This document shows positions 1 through 5,118 of a DNA stretch of 5,118 bases, piece by piece. The DNA lies in contig JAPLUP010000339.1 in the NCBI GenBank assembly GCA_026397575.1, positions 1-5,118 of the forward strand, given 5' to 3'. Position 1 is the stretch's first letter. Each line of letters starts with the position of its first letter. The notes below the pieces were generated by a model. The model was given only the letters and a program-made list of their open reading frames with translations. It did no database searches and was not told the origin of the DNA. Made by a program: the position numbers and the translations under genes. The stretch comes from Candidatus Zixiibacteriota bacterium (GTDB lineage: Bacteria > Zixibacteria > MSB-5A5 > CAIYYT01).

Positions 1-923
1 TACGAGGCCGGTTGAACATCCCTGAATCCTGCAAATGATTTGTAGTCGAAAATGCGCGCGTCGGAATTCGCCAAGTCAATGCCGACTTTTTCGTGGAGCG
101 CCTTGAGTATTTGTTCTACCGAGAAGCTTGGGGTCGAAGCGCCCGCGGTAATGCCGACCTTCCGACAGCCATCAAACCACGACCAGTCGATATCTTCCGG
201 TGAGTCAATCAAATAGGCCTTGCCGCAGTGCTCTTTGGCGATATCGCGCAACCGGTGCGAGTTGCCGGAACTGAACGATCCGATTACCAGAACCATATCC
301 ATCTTCGGCGCCAAATCATGAATGGCGTGCTGCCGTTTGTCGGTGGCATCACAGATGGTATTGACAATCTTGATATCAGGATAGATCTCCTTCATCCGGG
401 CACTAACCTGCTCAAACGCCCTGACGCCGCGCGTAGTCTGCGTTATCAGCGCGACCTTGCCCTCGAACCTGGGCAGCTTGTCGATATCATCATATTCCGC
501 CAGCAGATGGATATTCTGCCCATCGATGCCCATTACGCCCATCACTTCATCATGCTCCGGCTCACCGTAGAGAATCACTTTGTAGCCATCGTTAATTAAC
601 TGTCGCGTGAAGATGTGGACATTCTCCACAAGGGGACAAGTTGTGTCGACAATTTTGAGCCCCTTGTACGTTGCCTGTTTCTTTAGTCTCGGGCTGAGAC
701 CGTGCGCCGAGATCACCAGTGTGCCGGTGTCTATCCGGTCGAGAGATTCCGCCTGACCGACGCCTTTCTGCTTGAAGAAGTCTACCACTTGACGGTTGTG
801 CACGATTTCCTTCAAAATCGTCACTTCCCCGGGATGGTCGTTTTTGGCTTTGGCGGCGAGATTGATCGCCCGTTCTACGCCCCAGCAGAAGCCGAGTTCT
901 TTGGCGAAGAATATCTGAATCAT
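1..923 (-). CDS. ispH: 4-hydroxy-3-methylbut-2-enyl diphosphate reductase (IspH/LytB), 3' end cut by window edge
   Basis: IspH catalyses the last step of the MEP isoprenoid pathway: reductive dehydroxylation of HMBDP to IPP and DMAPP on a [4Fe-4S] cluster in the cytoplasm. The minus-strand frame from ATG 923 is open for 307 codons to the window edge with no stop. The E. coli enzyme has about 316 residues, so nearly the whole protein is here. Three cluster cysteines are visible: C13 in GFCWGV, C96 in TTCPLV and C191 in NTICDAT. Substrate-site residues are H42 (EIVHN), H124 and E126 (EHDEVMG), T163/T164 (QTTRG), S219 and N221 (SSGNS) and S263 (GASTP), all spaced as in the E. coli enzyme. The start is fixed by the family N-terminus, which begins about 10 residues before GFC. 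The start lies 4 bp after the lipA stop, and a GAGAAG purine run overlaps that stop and abuts the ATG, suggesting translational coupling. The GFCWGV motif and S-G-N in place of the usual S-S-N are mild variants. Confidence 0.95.
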   Translation of the reverse strand, partial: MIQIFFAKELGFCWGVERAINLAAKAKNDHPGEVTILKEIVHNRQVVDFFKQKGVGQAESLDRIDTGTLVISAHGLSPRLKKQATYKGLKIVDTTCPLVENVHIFTRQLINDGYKVILYGEPEHDEVMGVMGIDGQNIHLLAEYDDIDKLPRFEGKVALITQTTRGVRAFEQVSARMKEIYPDIKIVNTICDATDKRQHAIHDLAPKMDMVLVIGSFSSGNSHRLRDIAKEHCGKAYLIDSPEDIDWSWFDGCRKVGITAGASTPSFSVEQILKALHEKVGIDLANSDARIFDYKSFAGFRDVQPAS

Positions 924-927
924 CTTC

Positions 928-1794
928 TCAAATCAGGTTGGCGCTCTGTAAAGACGCCTTGTAGGAACTGCGCACCAGCGGCCCCGATTCGGTATGCCTG
1001 AATCCTATCTCATTGCCCCAGCGCTTGAACATGGCAAACTCATCGGGATGATAGTACTTTTCAACCGGCAGATGTTGTTGGGACGGTGACAGATACTGAC
1101 CTATGGTGAGCATGTCCACACCACAATTGCGAATATCTTGCATAGTCTGCCTGATCTCCTCTTCGCGCTCGCCGATGCCGACGAAAATGCCGGATTTGAC
1201 CAGCGGAACCCTGCCGGAACCTTTTGCGTAACGAAGGATCGACAAGCTGCGACGATAACCCATCTTTGGCCTCACCCTGTTATACAACCTCGGTACCGTC
1301 TCGATATTATGGTTGAACACCTCCGGCGCGGAATCAAGTACTTGGTCTAATGCCCGCTTGGAACCCTGAAAGTCAGGCACCAGCAGTTCGATCTGAACAT
1401 CGGGATCGTAGTCCCGCAACTTGCAGACTGTTTGGGCGAAAATCGAAGCTCCGCCGTCATCGAGATCGTCTCTCGTGACTGAAGTAATCACGACGTGCTT
1501 CAGACCAAGCTTGGCAACCGCTCTCGCCAGACGTTCCGGCTCACCCAGATCGTGCATTTTGGGTTTGCCCTTGAGGATATCGCAGAAGCCGCAGCCGCGT
1601 GTGCAGACATGCCCAAGAATCAGGAACGTCGCCGTGCCCGCTTCGAAACACTCCCCCATATTGGGGCAATTGGCTTCCTGGCAGACCGAATGGAGTTCGT
1701 GCTCTGCCAGCAATCCGCGCACACGCCGGTATCCGGTTCCGAAGCTCGCGTTGATTTTCAGCCATTTGGGCTTGGGAAGACGTTCAGCAGTCAT
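928..1794 (-). CDS. lipA: Lipoyl synthase LipA (radical SAM, 288 aa, complete)
   Basis: LipA inserts two sulphur atoms into protein-bound octanoyl groups to make the lipoyl cofactor of 2-oxoacid dehydrogenases and the glycine cleavage system. The auxiliary [4Fe-4S] cluster is bound by C38, C43 and C49 (CQEANC, then GEC). The radical-SAM cluster is bound by C64, C68 and C71 in CTRGCGFC. The LipA-specific RSSY motif, whose serine ligates the auxiliary cluster, is at residues 275-278 near the C-terminus. Other family signatures are ITSVTRDDL, FNHNIETV and TIGQYLSPS. At 288 residues it is shorter than E. coli LipA (about 321); the difference is mainly a missing N-terminal extension, which is common. 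Start ATG 1794 has an AAGGA Shine-Dalgarno six bases upstream. It is the first gene of an apparent lipA-ispH unit. No lipB or lplA is visible nearby. Its only notable regulation clue is the spacer with small inverted repeats upstream. Confidence 0.97.
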   Translation of the reverse strand: MTAERLPKPKWLKINASFGTGYRRVRGLLAEHELHSVCQEANCPNMGECFEAGTATFLILGHVCTRGCGFCDILKGKPKMHDLGEPERLARAVAKLGLKHVVITSVTRDDLDDGGASIFAQTVCKLRDYDPDVQIELLVPDFQGSKRALDQVLDSAPEVFNHNIETVPRLYNRVRPKMGYRRSLSILRYAKGSGRVPLVKSGIFVGIGEREEEIRQTMQDIRNCGVDMLTIGQYLSPSQQHLPVEKYYHPDEFAMFKRWGNEIGFRHTESGPLVRSSYKASLQSANLI

Positions 1795-1849
1795 AACACA
1801 TCCTTATACGATACGCGCACCAGTTCGGTTGATCAAGAAAATACTGGCG

Positions 1850-1875
1850 CTGAGACAGTTAAAAAGCTGTGTCAG
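1850..1875. repeat. Imperfect inverted repeat in the lipA/PilZ-gene spacer
   Basis: CTGAGACAG (1850-1858) and CTGTGTCAG (1867-1875) are reverse complements except for one position, and are separated by an 8-base AT-rich loop. It lies about 55 bp upstream of lipA and 125 bp upstream of the divergent PilZ gene. No T-tract follows on either strand, so it does not look like an intrinsic terminator. It could be a regulator-binding dyad, but chance is possible. Confidence 0.35.
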
Positions 1876-1927
1876 ACTCCGATAAAATCAATATGCGTTG
1901 CCGGACAGTCACGGCTCGGGTGAGAAC

Positions 1928-1937
1928 GCTTGCAAGC
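1928..1937. repeat. Perfect 10-bp palindrome GCTTGCAAGC
   Basis: This is a perfect self-complementary decamer in the spacer 63 bp upstream of the PilZ-gene start. It is a possible operator. There is no T-tract and no recognised regulator consensus. Confidence 0.25.
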
Positions 1938-1986
1938 ACCCGTCGTTGATCATCTTTCAATAGGGTTGGAAAAACCGTTCCGACTT

Positions 1987-1991
1987 GGGGA
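1987..1991 (+). promoter_or_regulatory. Ribosome binding site of the PilZ-domain gene
   Basis: GGGGA is followed by eight bases and then ATG 2000. This purine run supports ATG 2000 as the start. No in-frame alternative start has comparable support. Confidence 0.6.
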
Positions 1992-1999
1992 TTTAGAAT

Positions 2000-2434
2000 A
2001 TGACAGTTACATCCACAAAACCGGTAGTTAAGAACCGTCGTCAGTTCGTACGTATTCCGAATCACTGCAAACTGACCGCCCAGAAGATTCTGTTCGCCGC
2101 CAAAGCCGATACCGAGACTCTGGGGGAGGCGCGCAATATCGGAGCGGGAGGTTTGATGTTTGTCGCCAAGTGCGATTATCACAAAGACGACATGTTCAAG
2201 ATGACGATCACTATCCCGCGCTGGAAAAAACAGCACCCACAATTTCTGCGTGTCTACGAAAATGATATCGATTCCGAGTTGACCGCGGTCTGCCAGGTAA
2301 CCCGCACCGCCAAATTGCCTGACGGCACTTACGAAGTTGGCGCCAGGTTTATCAATATCTACGAGGACGACCGCATCGGTCTGCAGCGGTTTATCGAGAC
2401 CGAAGCGCAAAGGTTGGGGATGACGGTGGAGTAG
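2000..2434 (+). CDS. Stand-alone PilZ-domain protein (144 aa), probable cyclic-di-GMP binder
   Basis: PilZ domains bind cyclic-di-GMP through an N-terminal RxxxR motif and a downstream D/N-x-S-x-x-G motif, and typically adjust motility, exopolysaccharide or gene expression. Here RRQFVR at residues 13-18 supplies R14 and R18. NIGAGG at residues 46-51 supplies N46 and G51, but the serine position is G48. The remainder fits the PilZ beta-barrel: a hydrophobic TITIP strand, a VCQVTRT strand near residues 97-103 and GARFINI near 115-121, followed by a C-terminal helix. No signal peptide, membrane segment or second domain is present, so it is a single-domain cytoplasmic protein. It is divergent from lipA and convergent with the SIR2-TPR gene, with 21 bp between the two stops and no obvious terminator hairpin there. 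The protein acted on cannot be deduced from these neighbours. The Ser-to-Gly change could lower ligand affinity. Confidence 0.85.
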   Translation: MTVTSTKPVVKNRRQFVRIPNHCKLTAQKILFAAKADTETLGEARNIGAGGLMFVAKCDYHKDDMFKMTITIPRWKKQHPQFLRVYENDIDSELTAVCQVTRTAKLPDGTYEVGARFINIYEDDRIGLQRFIETEAQRLGMTVE

Positions 2435-2455
2435 CGCTCAGCAAGCAATTCGTTT

Positions 2456-4588
2456 CTACTCTTTCAGTCCAGCCATAAACGCCTTGAACCAGTCGAGTTC
2501 GCGCACTGGGTCAAGGTCTATGTCTTTTTTCAACTTCTCTTTCCTCGGAAGCTCTCCCGCCTCGCGACTAATCTCAAGCCATTTTCGACACTCATCCGGT
2601 CTCCCTCGCAGAGAAGCCACGCAAGCGAGGTTATAGGCGCCAGAGCCGGGAGAAAGTGATTCAGCTTGGTTGCATTTATCCTCGGCTGCAGTGAGCAGTT
2701 CATTTCTCTTCTCGCCTGTCTTCGTCTTTGCTTGATCGGATAGCGCACTGCTCCAGTTTATCAGCGATTCGTGCAGGTCCGGCTTGATCTTCAGTGCAGC
2801 CTCATATTTCTCTGCCGCTAGAGTATACAAGCGATCCGCCTCGGCACCTGTCTTCGCTTTTGCCCGATCGTAAAGGGCGGCGCCCCAGTTATTCAACGCT
2901 TTGTAATAGTCTGGCTTGATCTGCAGCACGGCCTCATATTTCTCTGCCGCCATTGCGAACAAACGATCCGCCTCCGCACCTGTCTTCGCTCGCGCCAGAT
3001 TGAATAGTGCAAGCCCCCAGTTGTACAGCGCTTCGTGATCGCTTGGCTTGATCTTCAGCGCCGCCTCATATTTCTCTGCCGCCATTGCGAACAAACGATC
3101 CGCCTCCGCACCTGCCTTCCCTTCCGCCTGATCGGAAAGAGCCGTGCCCCAGTTGTACAGCGTTTCGTGATCGTCTGGCTTGATCTTCAGTGCCGCATCA
3201 TATTTCTCTGCCGCCATTGCGAACAAGCGATCCGCCTCCGCACCTGTCTTCGCTTTCGCCTGATCGGAAAGGGCGGCGCCCCAGTTGTTCCACGCCGTGT
3301 GATAGTGTGGTAGGATCTTCAGAGCAGTCTCATATTTGTCCGCCGCCAGAGCGTACAAACGATCCGCATCCGCACCTGTCCTCGCTTTCGCCTGCTCGTG
3401 AAGGGCGGCGCCCCAATTATTCAGCGCTTTGTGTTGGTCCGGATTGATCTTCAGCGCTGCCTTGTATTTCCCCGATGCCAGAGCATACAGTTGATCCGCC
3501 TCCGCACCTGTCTTTGCTTTTGCCTGATCGAAGAGAGTAGTGCCCCAATTGTACAGCGCTTCATGAAACTTAGGAACAATTTTCAGGGCTTCTGAGTATA
3601 GTCGGTTGCTCGTCTGATAGAGTTTCTCAGCCTCACCAGATGATTTTGATTTGGCCGCCTCGGACAGGGAATTCGCTTTGAGCACATAGGCCCACGCCAG
3701 CGACTTGGCAGCTTTGGGGGGTATCATTTTCCCGAGTTTCTTTCCGATTTCGATAGCCCGCTCGTAATCACCTGCCATCAAAGCTTTGTCGATTTCGCTA
3801 TGCAATGATTCCTTATCATCCTTGCTCAATGGCCCCTTGGGTAGGCGCTTGCGAGCTCTTTCGAATTCCATGACGGCTCTTTTGATCAATTTGCGTGGCT
3901 CTTCCATCACCCCAATGTCCGCTTCGTGCCCCGGGATCGTATACTCCATGACCGGCTTAAGAGCTTGCAGCAAGTGGGAAAAAGGTTTACTAACGAAGGC
4001 TGGTGGGAAGCAACCCAATTCCTGATTCAACTTGATGAAGAAGGAGTCGGCGTCAAATCCGTTGATGTAGGATGCGTATTTTCCTTCTTGAAACAATTGA
4101 CTCTGCACGTGGGGTGGCGCAGGTTCGTCCTTGTAACCGATCCAGAAGAGACGATCGTTGAAGGTGGACACTTCGGCAAGACGTTTGAAGACCGGATCGT
4201 TGTCGCCGCTGTATCCGACGATGATCCAGAGCCCTCGCGATACGGCATCCTCAAACACCGGAGCGATTGCCTCAAAGTGTTTGGCGAGTTCCTCCTCAGT
4301 ATGCAATTGCACGAATCCTGTTCGCTGTCCATGCAAATGGAAGATAGCATGGTCAGGAACGAAATTGCGGACAAAGCGCGGAGAGGCGGCAAAATCGTAG
4401 ATGGCAGGATAGAGGTTGAGTAAAGCACAAGCTCTTTGAAGCAGGGGGTCGAAATTCGTGGTGAGTACCCTGTCAACATAGCCACAGGCCATCAATTGGG
4501 CGATAGCAATGTGAGCCCAGTTCAACCTGGCCTTGTCAACATGTTCCGCGACGAGTTCGTATCTCTCTCCGGGCGACAACGAGTACAT
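2456..4588 (-). CDS. SIR2-like domain protein with C-terminal 44-residue TPR array (710-codon body; N-terminus lost by deletion/frameshift)
   Basis: Residues 1-190 match the latter part of a SIR2-like domain: TTNFD at 43-47, HLHG at 84-87 (the catalytic histidine position is H86) and VGYSGDND at 124-131. SIR2-like domains bind NAD+; in many bacterial defence proteins they hydrolyse it. Residues 191-299 form a charged helical linker. Residues 300-651 are eight TPR-type units of exactly 44 residues. The first and last are degenerate; the six in between share NWG and GAEAD with a K-Y-x-x-A-L-K-I-x-P core. Residues 652-710 are a cap beginning YNLACVASL. ATG 4588 is the only in-frame ATG before the upstream stop at 4652-4654, and it has no Shine-Dalgarno. 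The codons just before it (RRRHPRAYEHA...) read as coding and belong to the same domain, so 4588 is unlikely to be the ancestral start. The glycine-rich GAGxS NAD-binding motif expected at the domain start is absent. The product, if made, is probably catalytically dead. No membrane segment is seen. Confidence 0.8.
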   Translation of the reverse strand: MYSLSPGERYELVAEHVDKARLNWAHIAIAQLMACGYVDRVLTTNFDPLLQRACALLNLYPAIYDFAASPRFVRNFVPDHAIFHLHGQRTGFVQLHTEEELAKHFEAIAPVFEDAVSRGLWIIVGYSGDNDPVFKRLAEVSTFNDRLFWIGYKDEPAPPHVQSQLFQEGKYASYINGFDADSFFIKLNQELGCFPPAFVSKPFSHLLQALKPVMEYTIPGHEADIGVMEEPRKLIKRAVMEFERARKRLPKGPLSKDDKESLHSEIDKALMAGDYERAIEIGKKLGKMIPPKAAKSLAWAYVLKANSLSEAAKSKSSGEAEKLYQTSNRLYSEALKIVPKFHEALYNWGTTLFDQAKAKTGAEADQLYALASGKYKAALKINPDQHKALNNWGAALHEQAKARTGADADRLYALAADKYETALKILPHYHTAWNNWGAALSDQAKAKTGAEADRLFAMAAEKYDAALKIKPDDHETLYNWGTALSDQAEGKAGAEADRLFAMAAEKYEAALKIKPSDHEALYNWGLALFNLARAKTGAEADRLFAMAAEKYEAVLQIKPDYYKALNNWGAALYDRAKAKTGAEADRLYTLAAEKYEAALKIKPDLHESLINWSSALSDQAKTKTGEKRNELLTAAEDKCNQAESLSPGSGAYNLACVASLRGRPDECRKWLEISREAGELPRKEKLKKDIDLDPVRELDWFKAFMAGLKE
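2768..3559 (-). repeat. Six tandem 132-bp units encoding 44-residue TPR-type repeats
   Basis: The marker GATCCGC (plus strand; GATCCGCATC in one copy) recurs at 2833, 2965, 3097, 3229, 3361 and 3493, a period of exactly 132 bp. It lies inside the 710-codon gene and each unit encodes one 44-residue repeat (protein residues 344-607). Degenerate units flank it at 3560-3691 and 2636-2767. Neighbouring units are very alike at the DNA level: 2931-2982 is identical to 3063-3114 over 52 bases. This points to recent unit duplication or gene conversion. Each unit has the helix-turn-helix layout of a TPR with a lengthened loop carrying the GAEAD segment. Confidence 0.92.
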
Positions 4589-4607
4589 GCAGGCGGGATA
4601 CGTCTTT

Positions 4608-4688
4608 TCAGTGGCGTGCTCGTATGCTCTTGGATGCCGCCTTCGCCCGTTTCAGAGCTTCGACGACGTCAGCAATAGTCATGTCCAT
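4608..4688 (-). pseudogene. Original 5' end of the SIR2-TPR gene, now a 26-codon ORF out of frame
   Basis: ATG 4688 opens a 26-codon frame beginning MDMTIADVVEALKRAKAA and ending at TGA 4610-4608. A strong purine run (GGGAGAAGG) lies just upstream, ending 4 bases before the ATG, which is a far better initiation signal than at 4588. The helical start EALKRAKAA is typical of the lead-in to a SIR2 domain, where a strand and the GAGxS loop should follow. Instead the sequence passes directly into bases that, one position out of frame, encode the RRHPRAYEHA segment upstream of the 710-codon body. The two frames overlap at 4611-4651. The simplest reading is a deletion of about 20-30 codons, with length 3n+2, near 4636, which removed the NAD-binding loop and shifted the frame. 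The stop is 19 bases before ATG 4588, so translational reinitiation is conceivable. Confidence 0.7.
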
Positions 4689-4729
4689 GAAACCTTCTCC
4701 CTTTTAGCGGTTAACAACACACACTCCGA

Positions 4730-4758
4730 CTCATAGCGATCAGCTTCTGGCATATCAA
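4730..4758 (-). promoter_or_regulatory. Candidate promoter of the SIR2-TPR gene (proximal)
   Basis: TTGATA (4758-4753), a 17-base spacer, then TATGAG (4735-4730) on the minus strand. It would start transcription about 35-40 bases before ATG 4688. It matches the consensus in five and four of six positions. Only one, or neither, of the two candidates may be real. Confidence 0.3.
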
Positions 4759-4773
4759 TGTTATTCTTCTCTG

Positions 4774-4802
4774 AAGGTATTCTAAGTTGCTGGAATTGTC
4801 AA
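4774..4802 (-). promoter_or_regulatory. Candidate promoter of the SIR2-TPR gene (distal)
   Basis: A perfect -35 TTGACA (4802-4797), a 17-base spacer, then a poor -10 TACCTT (4779-4774) on the minus strand. It would give a leader of about 80 bases before ATG 4688. Confidence 0.35.
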
Positions 4803-4924
4803 GGATATTGCGCATAGAAATGAACCCGGGCACGGATCAGCACCAGATTGACGAGCATTTTATGGTGCTTGCCTTATCATCTAAATCGCCTATAGCTAAG
4901 GCTCTTCCCAATTGTGAAAATCTC

Positions 4925-4954
4925 TTGACAGAGTAGACTATCTTCTGCTATCTT
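4925..4954 (+). promoter_or_regulatory. Candidate sigma70-type promoter of the right-edge exported-protein gene
   Basis: A perfect TTGACA (4925-4930) and TATCTT (4949-4954) are separated by 18 bases. Transcription would start near 4961, about 30 bases before the GTG start and ahead of the ribosome binding site at 4977-4982. The spacing to a well-formed start makes this the best promoter candidate in the window. Confidence 0.5.
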
Positions 4955-4959
4955 GATAG
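4938..4959. promoter_or_regulatory. Direct repeat and dyad overlapping the -10 region (possible operator)
   Basis: CTATCTT occurs at 4938-4944 and again at 4948-4954, one helical turn (10 bp) apart. The second copy forms the dyad CTATC-TT-GATAG (4948-4959). Its position across the -10 element would suit a repressor. No known regulator consensus is recognised. Confidence 0.3.
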
Positions 4960-4989
4960 TGCCGATCTGAAGCTTCGAAGGAACCGCTT

Positions 4990-5118
4990 GTGGCACGCAT
5001 GGCACGAATCTCAAGCATTTTCACGACAAACCAACAGCCGAATGGATTTAGACTCTGGGCAAGGCCGTTGCTCACAGCGGCCATGATCCTGCTATTCTGG
5101 TCTCCACAGGCACGGTGT
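4990..5118 (+). CDS. N-terminus of a putative exported protein, cut by the window edge (43 codons)
   Basis: The frame is open from GTG 4990 to the last base of the window. GAAGGA (4977-4982) lies seven bases before GTG 4990 and favours that start. ATG 4999, three codons later, is an alternative. The encoded N-terminus has a basic, polar n-region of about 26 residues (arginines at 3, 6, 21 and 25), then a hydrophobic stretch LLTAAMILLFW (residues 27-37) and SPQA at 38-41. This looks like a long Sec signal peptide with possible cleavage after the alanine at 41, or a membrane anchor. C43 is the last visible residue; the preceding residues are not a clear lipobox. Function cannot be assigned from this fragment. 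It is preceded by a good promoter candidate and is divergent from the SIR2-TPR gene. Confidence 0.6.
   Translation, partial: MARMARISSIFTTNQQPNGFRLWARPLLTAAMILLFWSPQARC

Larger units (their letters stand above)
4689..4989. other. 301-bp intergenic region between two divergent genes
   Basis: There is no convincing gene here. It separates the SIR2-TPR 5' remnant (minus) from the exported-protein gene (plus) and contains candidate promoters for both directions. The only plus-strand ORF of note is 38 codons long (4820-4936). It has no well-placed ribosome binding site and overlaps the TTGACA promoter. Confidence 0.6.

Noticed and set aside
228..599. 123-codon plus-strand ORF inside ispH
   Set aside because: It is the shadow of ispH, whose minus-strand frame carries all conserved residues.
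1808..1836. TTGATC-N17-TATCGT as a lipA promoter
   Set aside because: The spacing is ideal, but transcription would start within or after the lipA ribosome binding site, leaving almost no leader.
1859..2410. 183-codon minus-strand ORF opposite the PilZ gene
   Set aside because: It is antisense to a recognisable PilZ protein, has no family motif, and its frame is explained by the codon pattern of the plus-strand gene.
2435..2455. Bidirectional terminator between the convergent PilZ and SIR2-TPR genes
   Set aside because: The 21-bp gap contains no stem-loop with a T-tract on either strand.
2768..3559. Regular 132-bp repeats considered as a CRISPR-like or satellite array
   Set aside because: The repeats are continuous coding units in one open frame with 44-residue protein periodicity and no unique spacers.
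4027..4485. 152-codon minus-strand ORF within the SIR2 region
   Set aside because: It is a serine- and threonine-rich alternative frame of the real SIR2-like coding frame, with no motif of its own.
4820..4936. 38-codon plus-strand ORF in the right spacer
   Set aside because: It has no well-placed ribosome site, no recognisable motif, and overlaps the best promoter in the region.

Overview
The window is bacterial chromosomal DNA of moderate GC (roughly half G+C by eye). It has Shine-Dalgarno-led genes and sigma70-like promoter hexamers. Housekeeping genes (lipoate synthesis, non-mevalonate isoprenoid synthesis) sit beside a PilZ-type protein and a SIR2-TPR protein. This fits a Gram-negative or candidate-phylum bacterium. 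I cannot name the lineage; a deltaproteobacterium or an FCB-type candidate phylum would be a guess.

Left part (1-1794, minus strand): lipA (lipoyl synthase) is followed after 4 bp by ispH (HMBDP reductase), which runs off the left edge without a stop codon. Both are complete at the catalytic level: all three IspH cluster cysteines and all six LipA cluster cysteines are present. They look like one transcription unit. Both products carry iron-sulphur clusters, which may be why they are paired.

Centre (1795-2455): a 205-bp spacer with small inverted repeats separates lipA from a divergent plus-strand gene for a stand-alone, 144-residue PilZ-domain protein. That protein is a likely cyclic-di-GMP binder with a Ser-to-Gly change in its second motif. 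The gene ends 21 bp from the end of the next gene, which is convergent.

Right part (2456-4688, minus strand): a large gene encodes a SIR2-like (NAD-binding/NADase-type) N-terminal region followed by an array of 44-residue TPR-type repeats and a terminal cap. The main point of the window is that its true beginning is broken. A 26-codon start, with a good ribosome binding site, lies in another frame at 4688-4608. The segment that should carry the glycine-rich NAD-binding motif of SIR2 domains is missing between that start and the 710-codon body. The gene has therefore probably lost its enzymatic function through an internal deletion plus frameshift, while the TPR region remains open.

Right edge (4689-5118): a 301-bp spacer holds candidate divergent promoters. 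It is followed by the first 43 codons of a plus-strand gene with a signal-peptide-like N-terminus, cut by the window edge. It has a TTGACA promoter whose -10 region overlaps a short direct repeat and a dyad.
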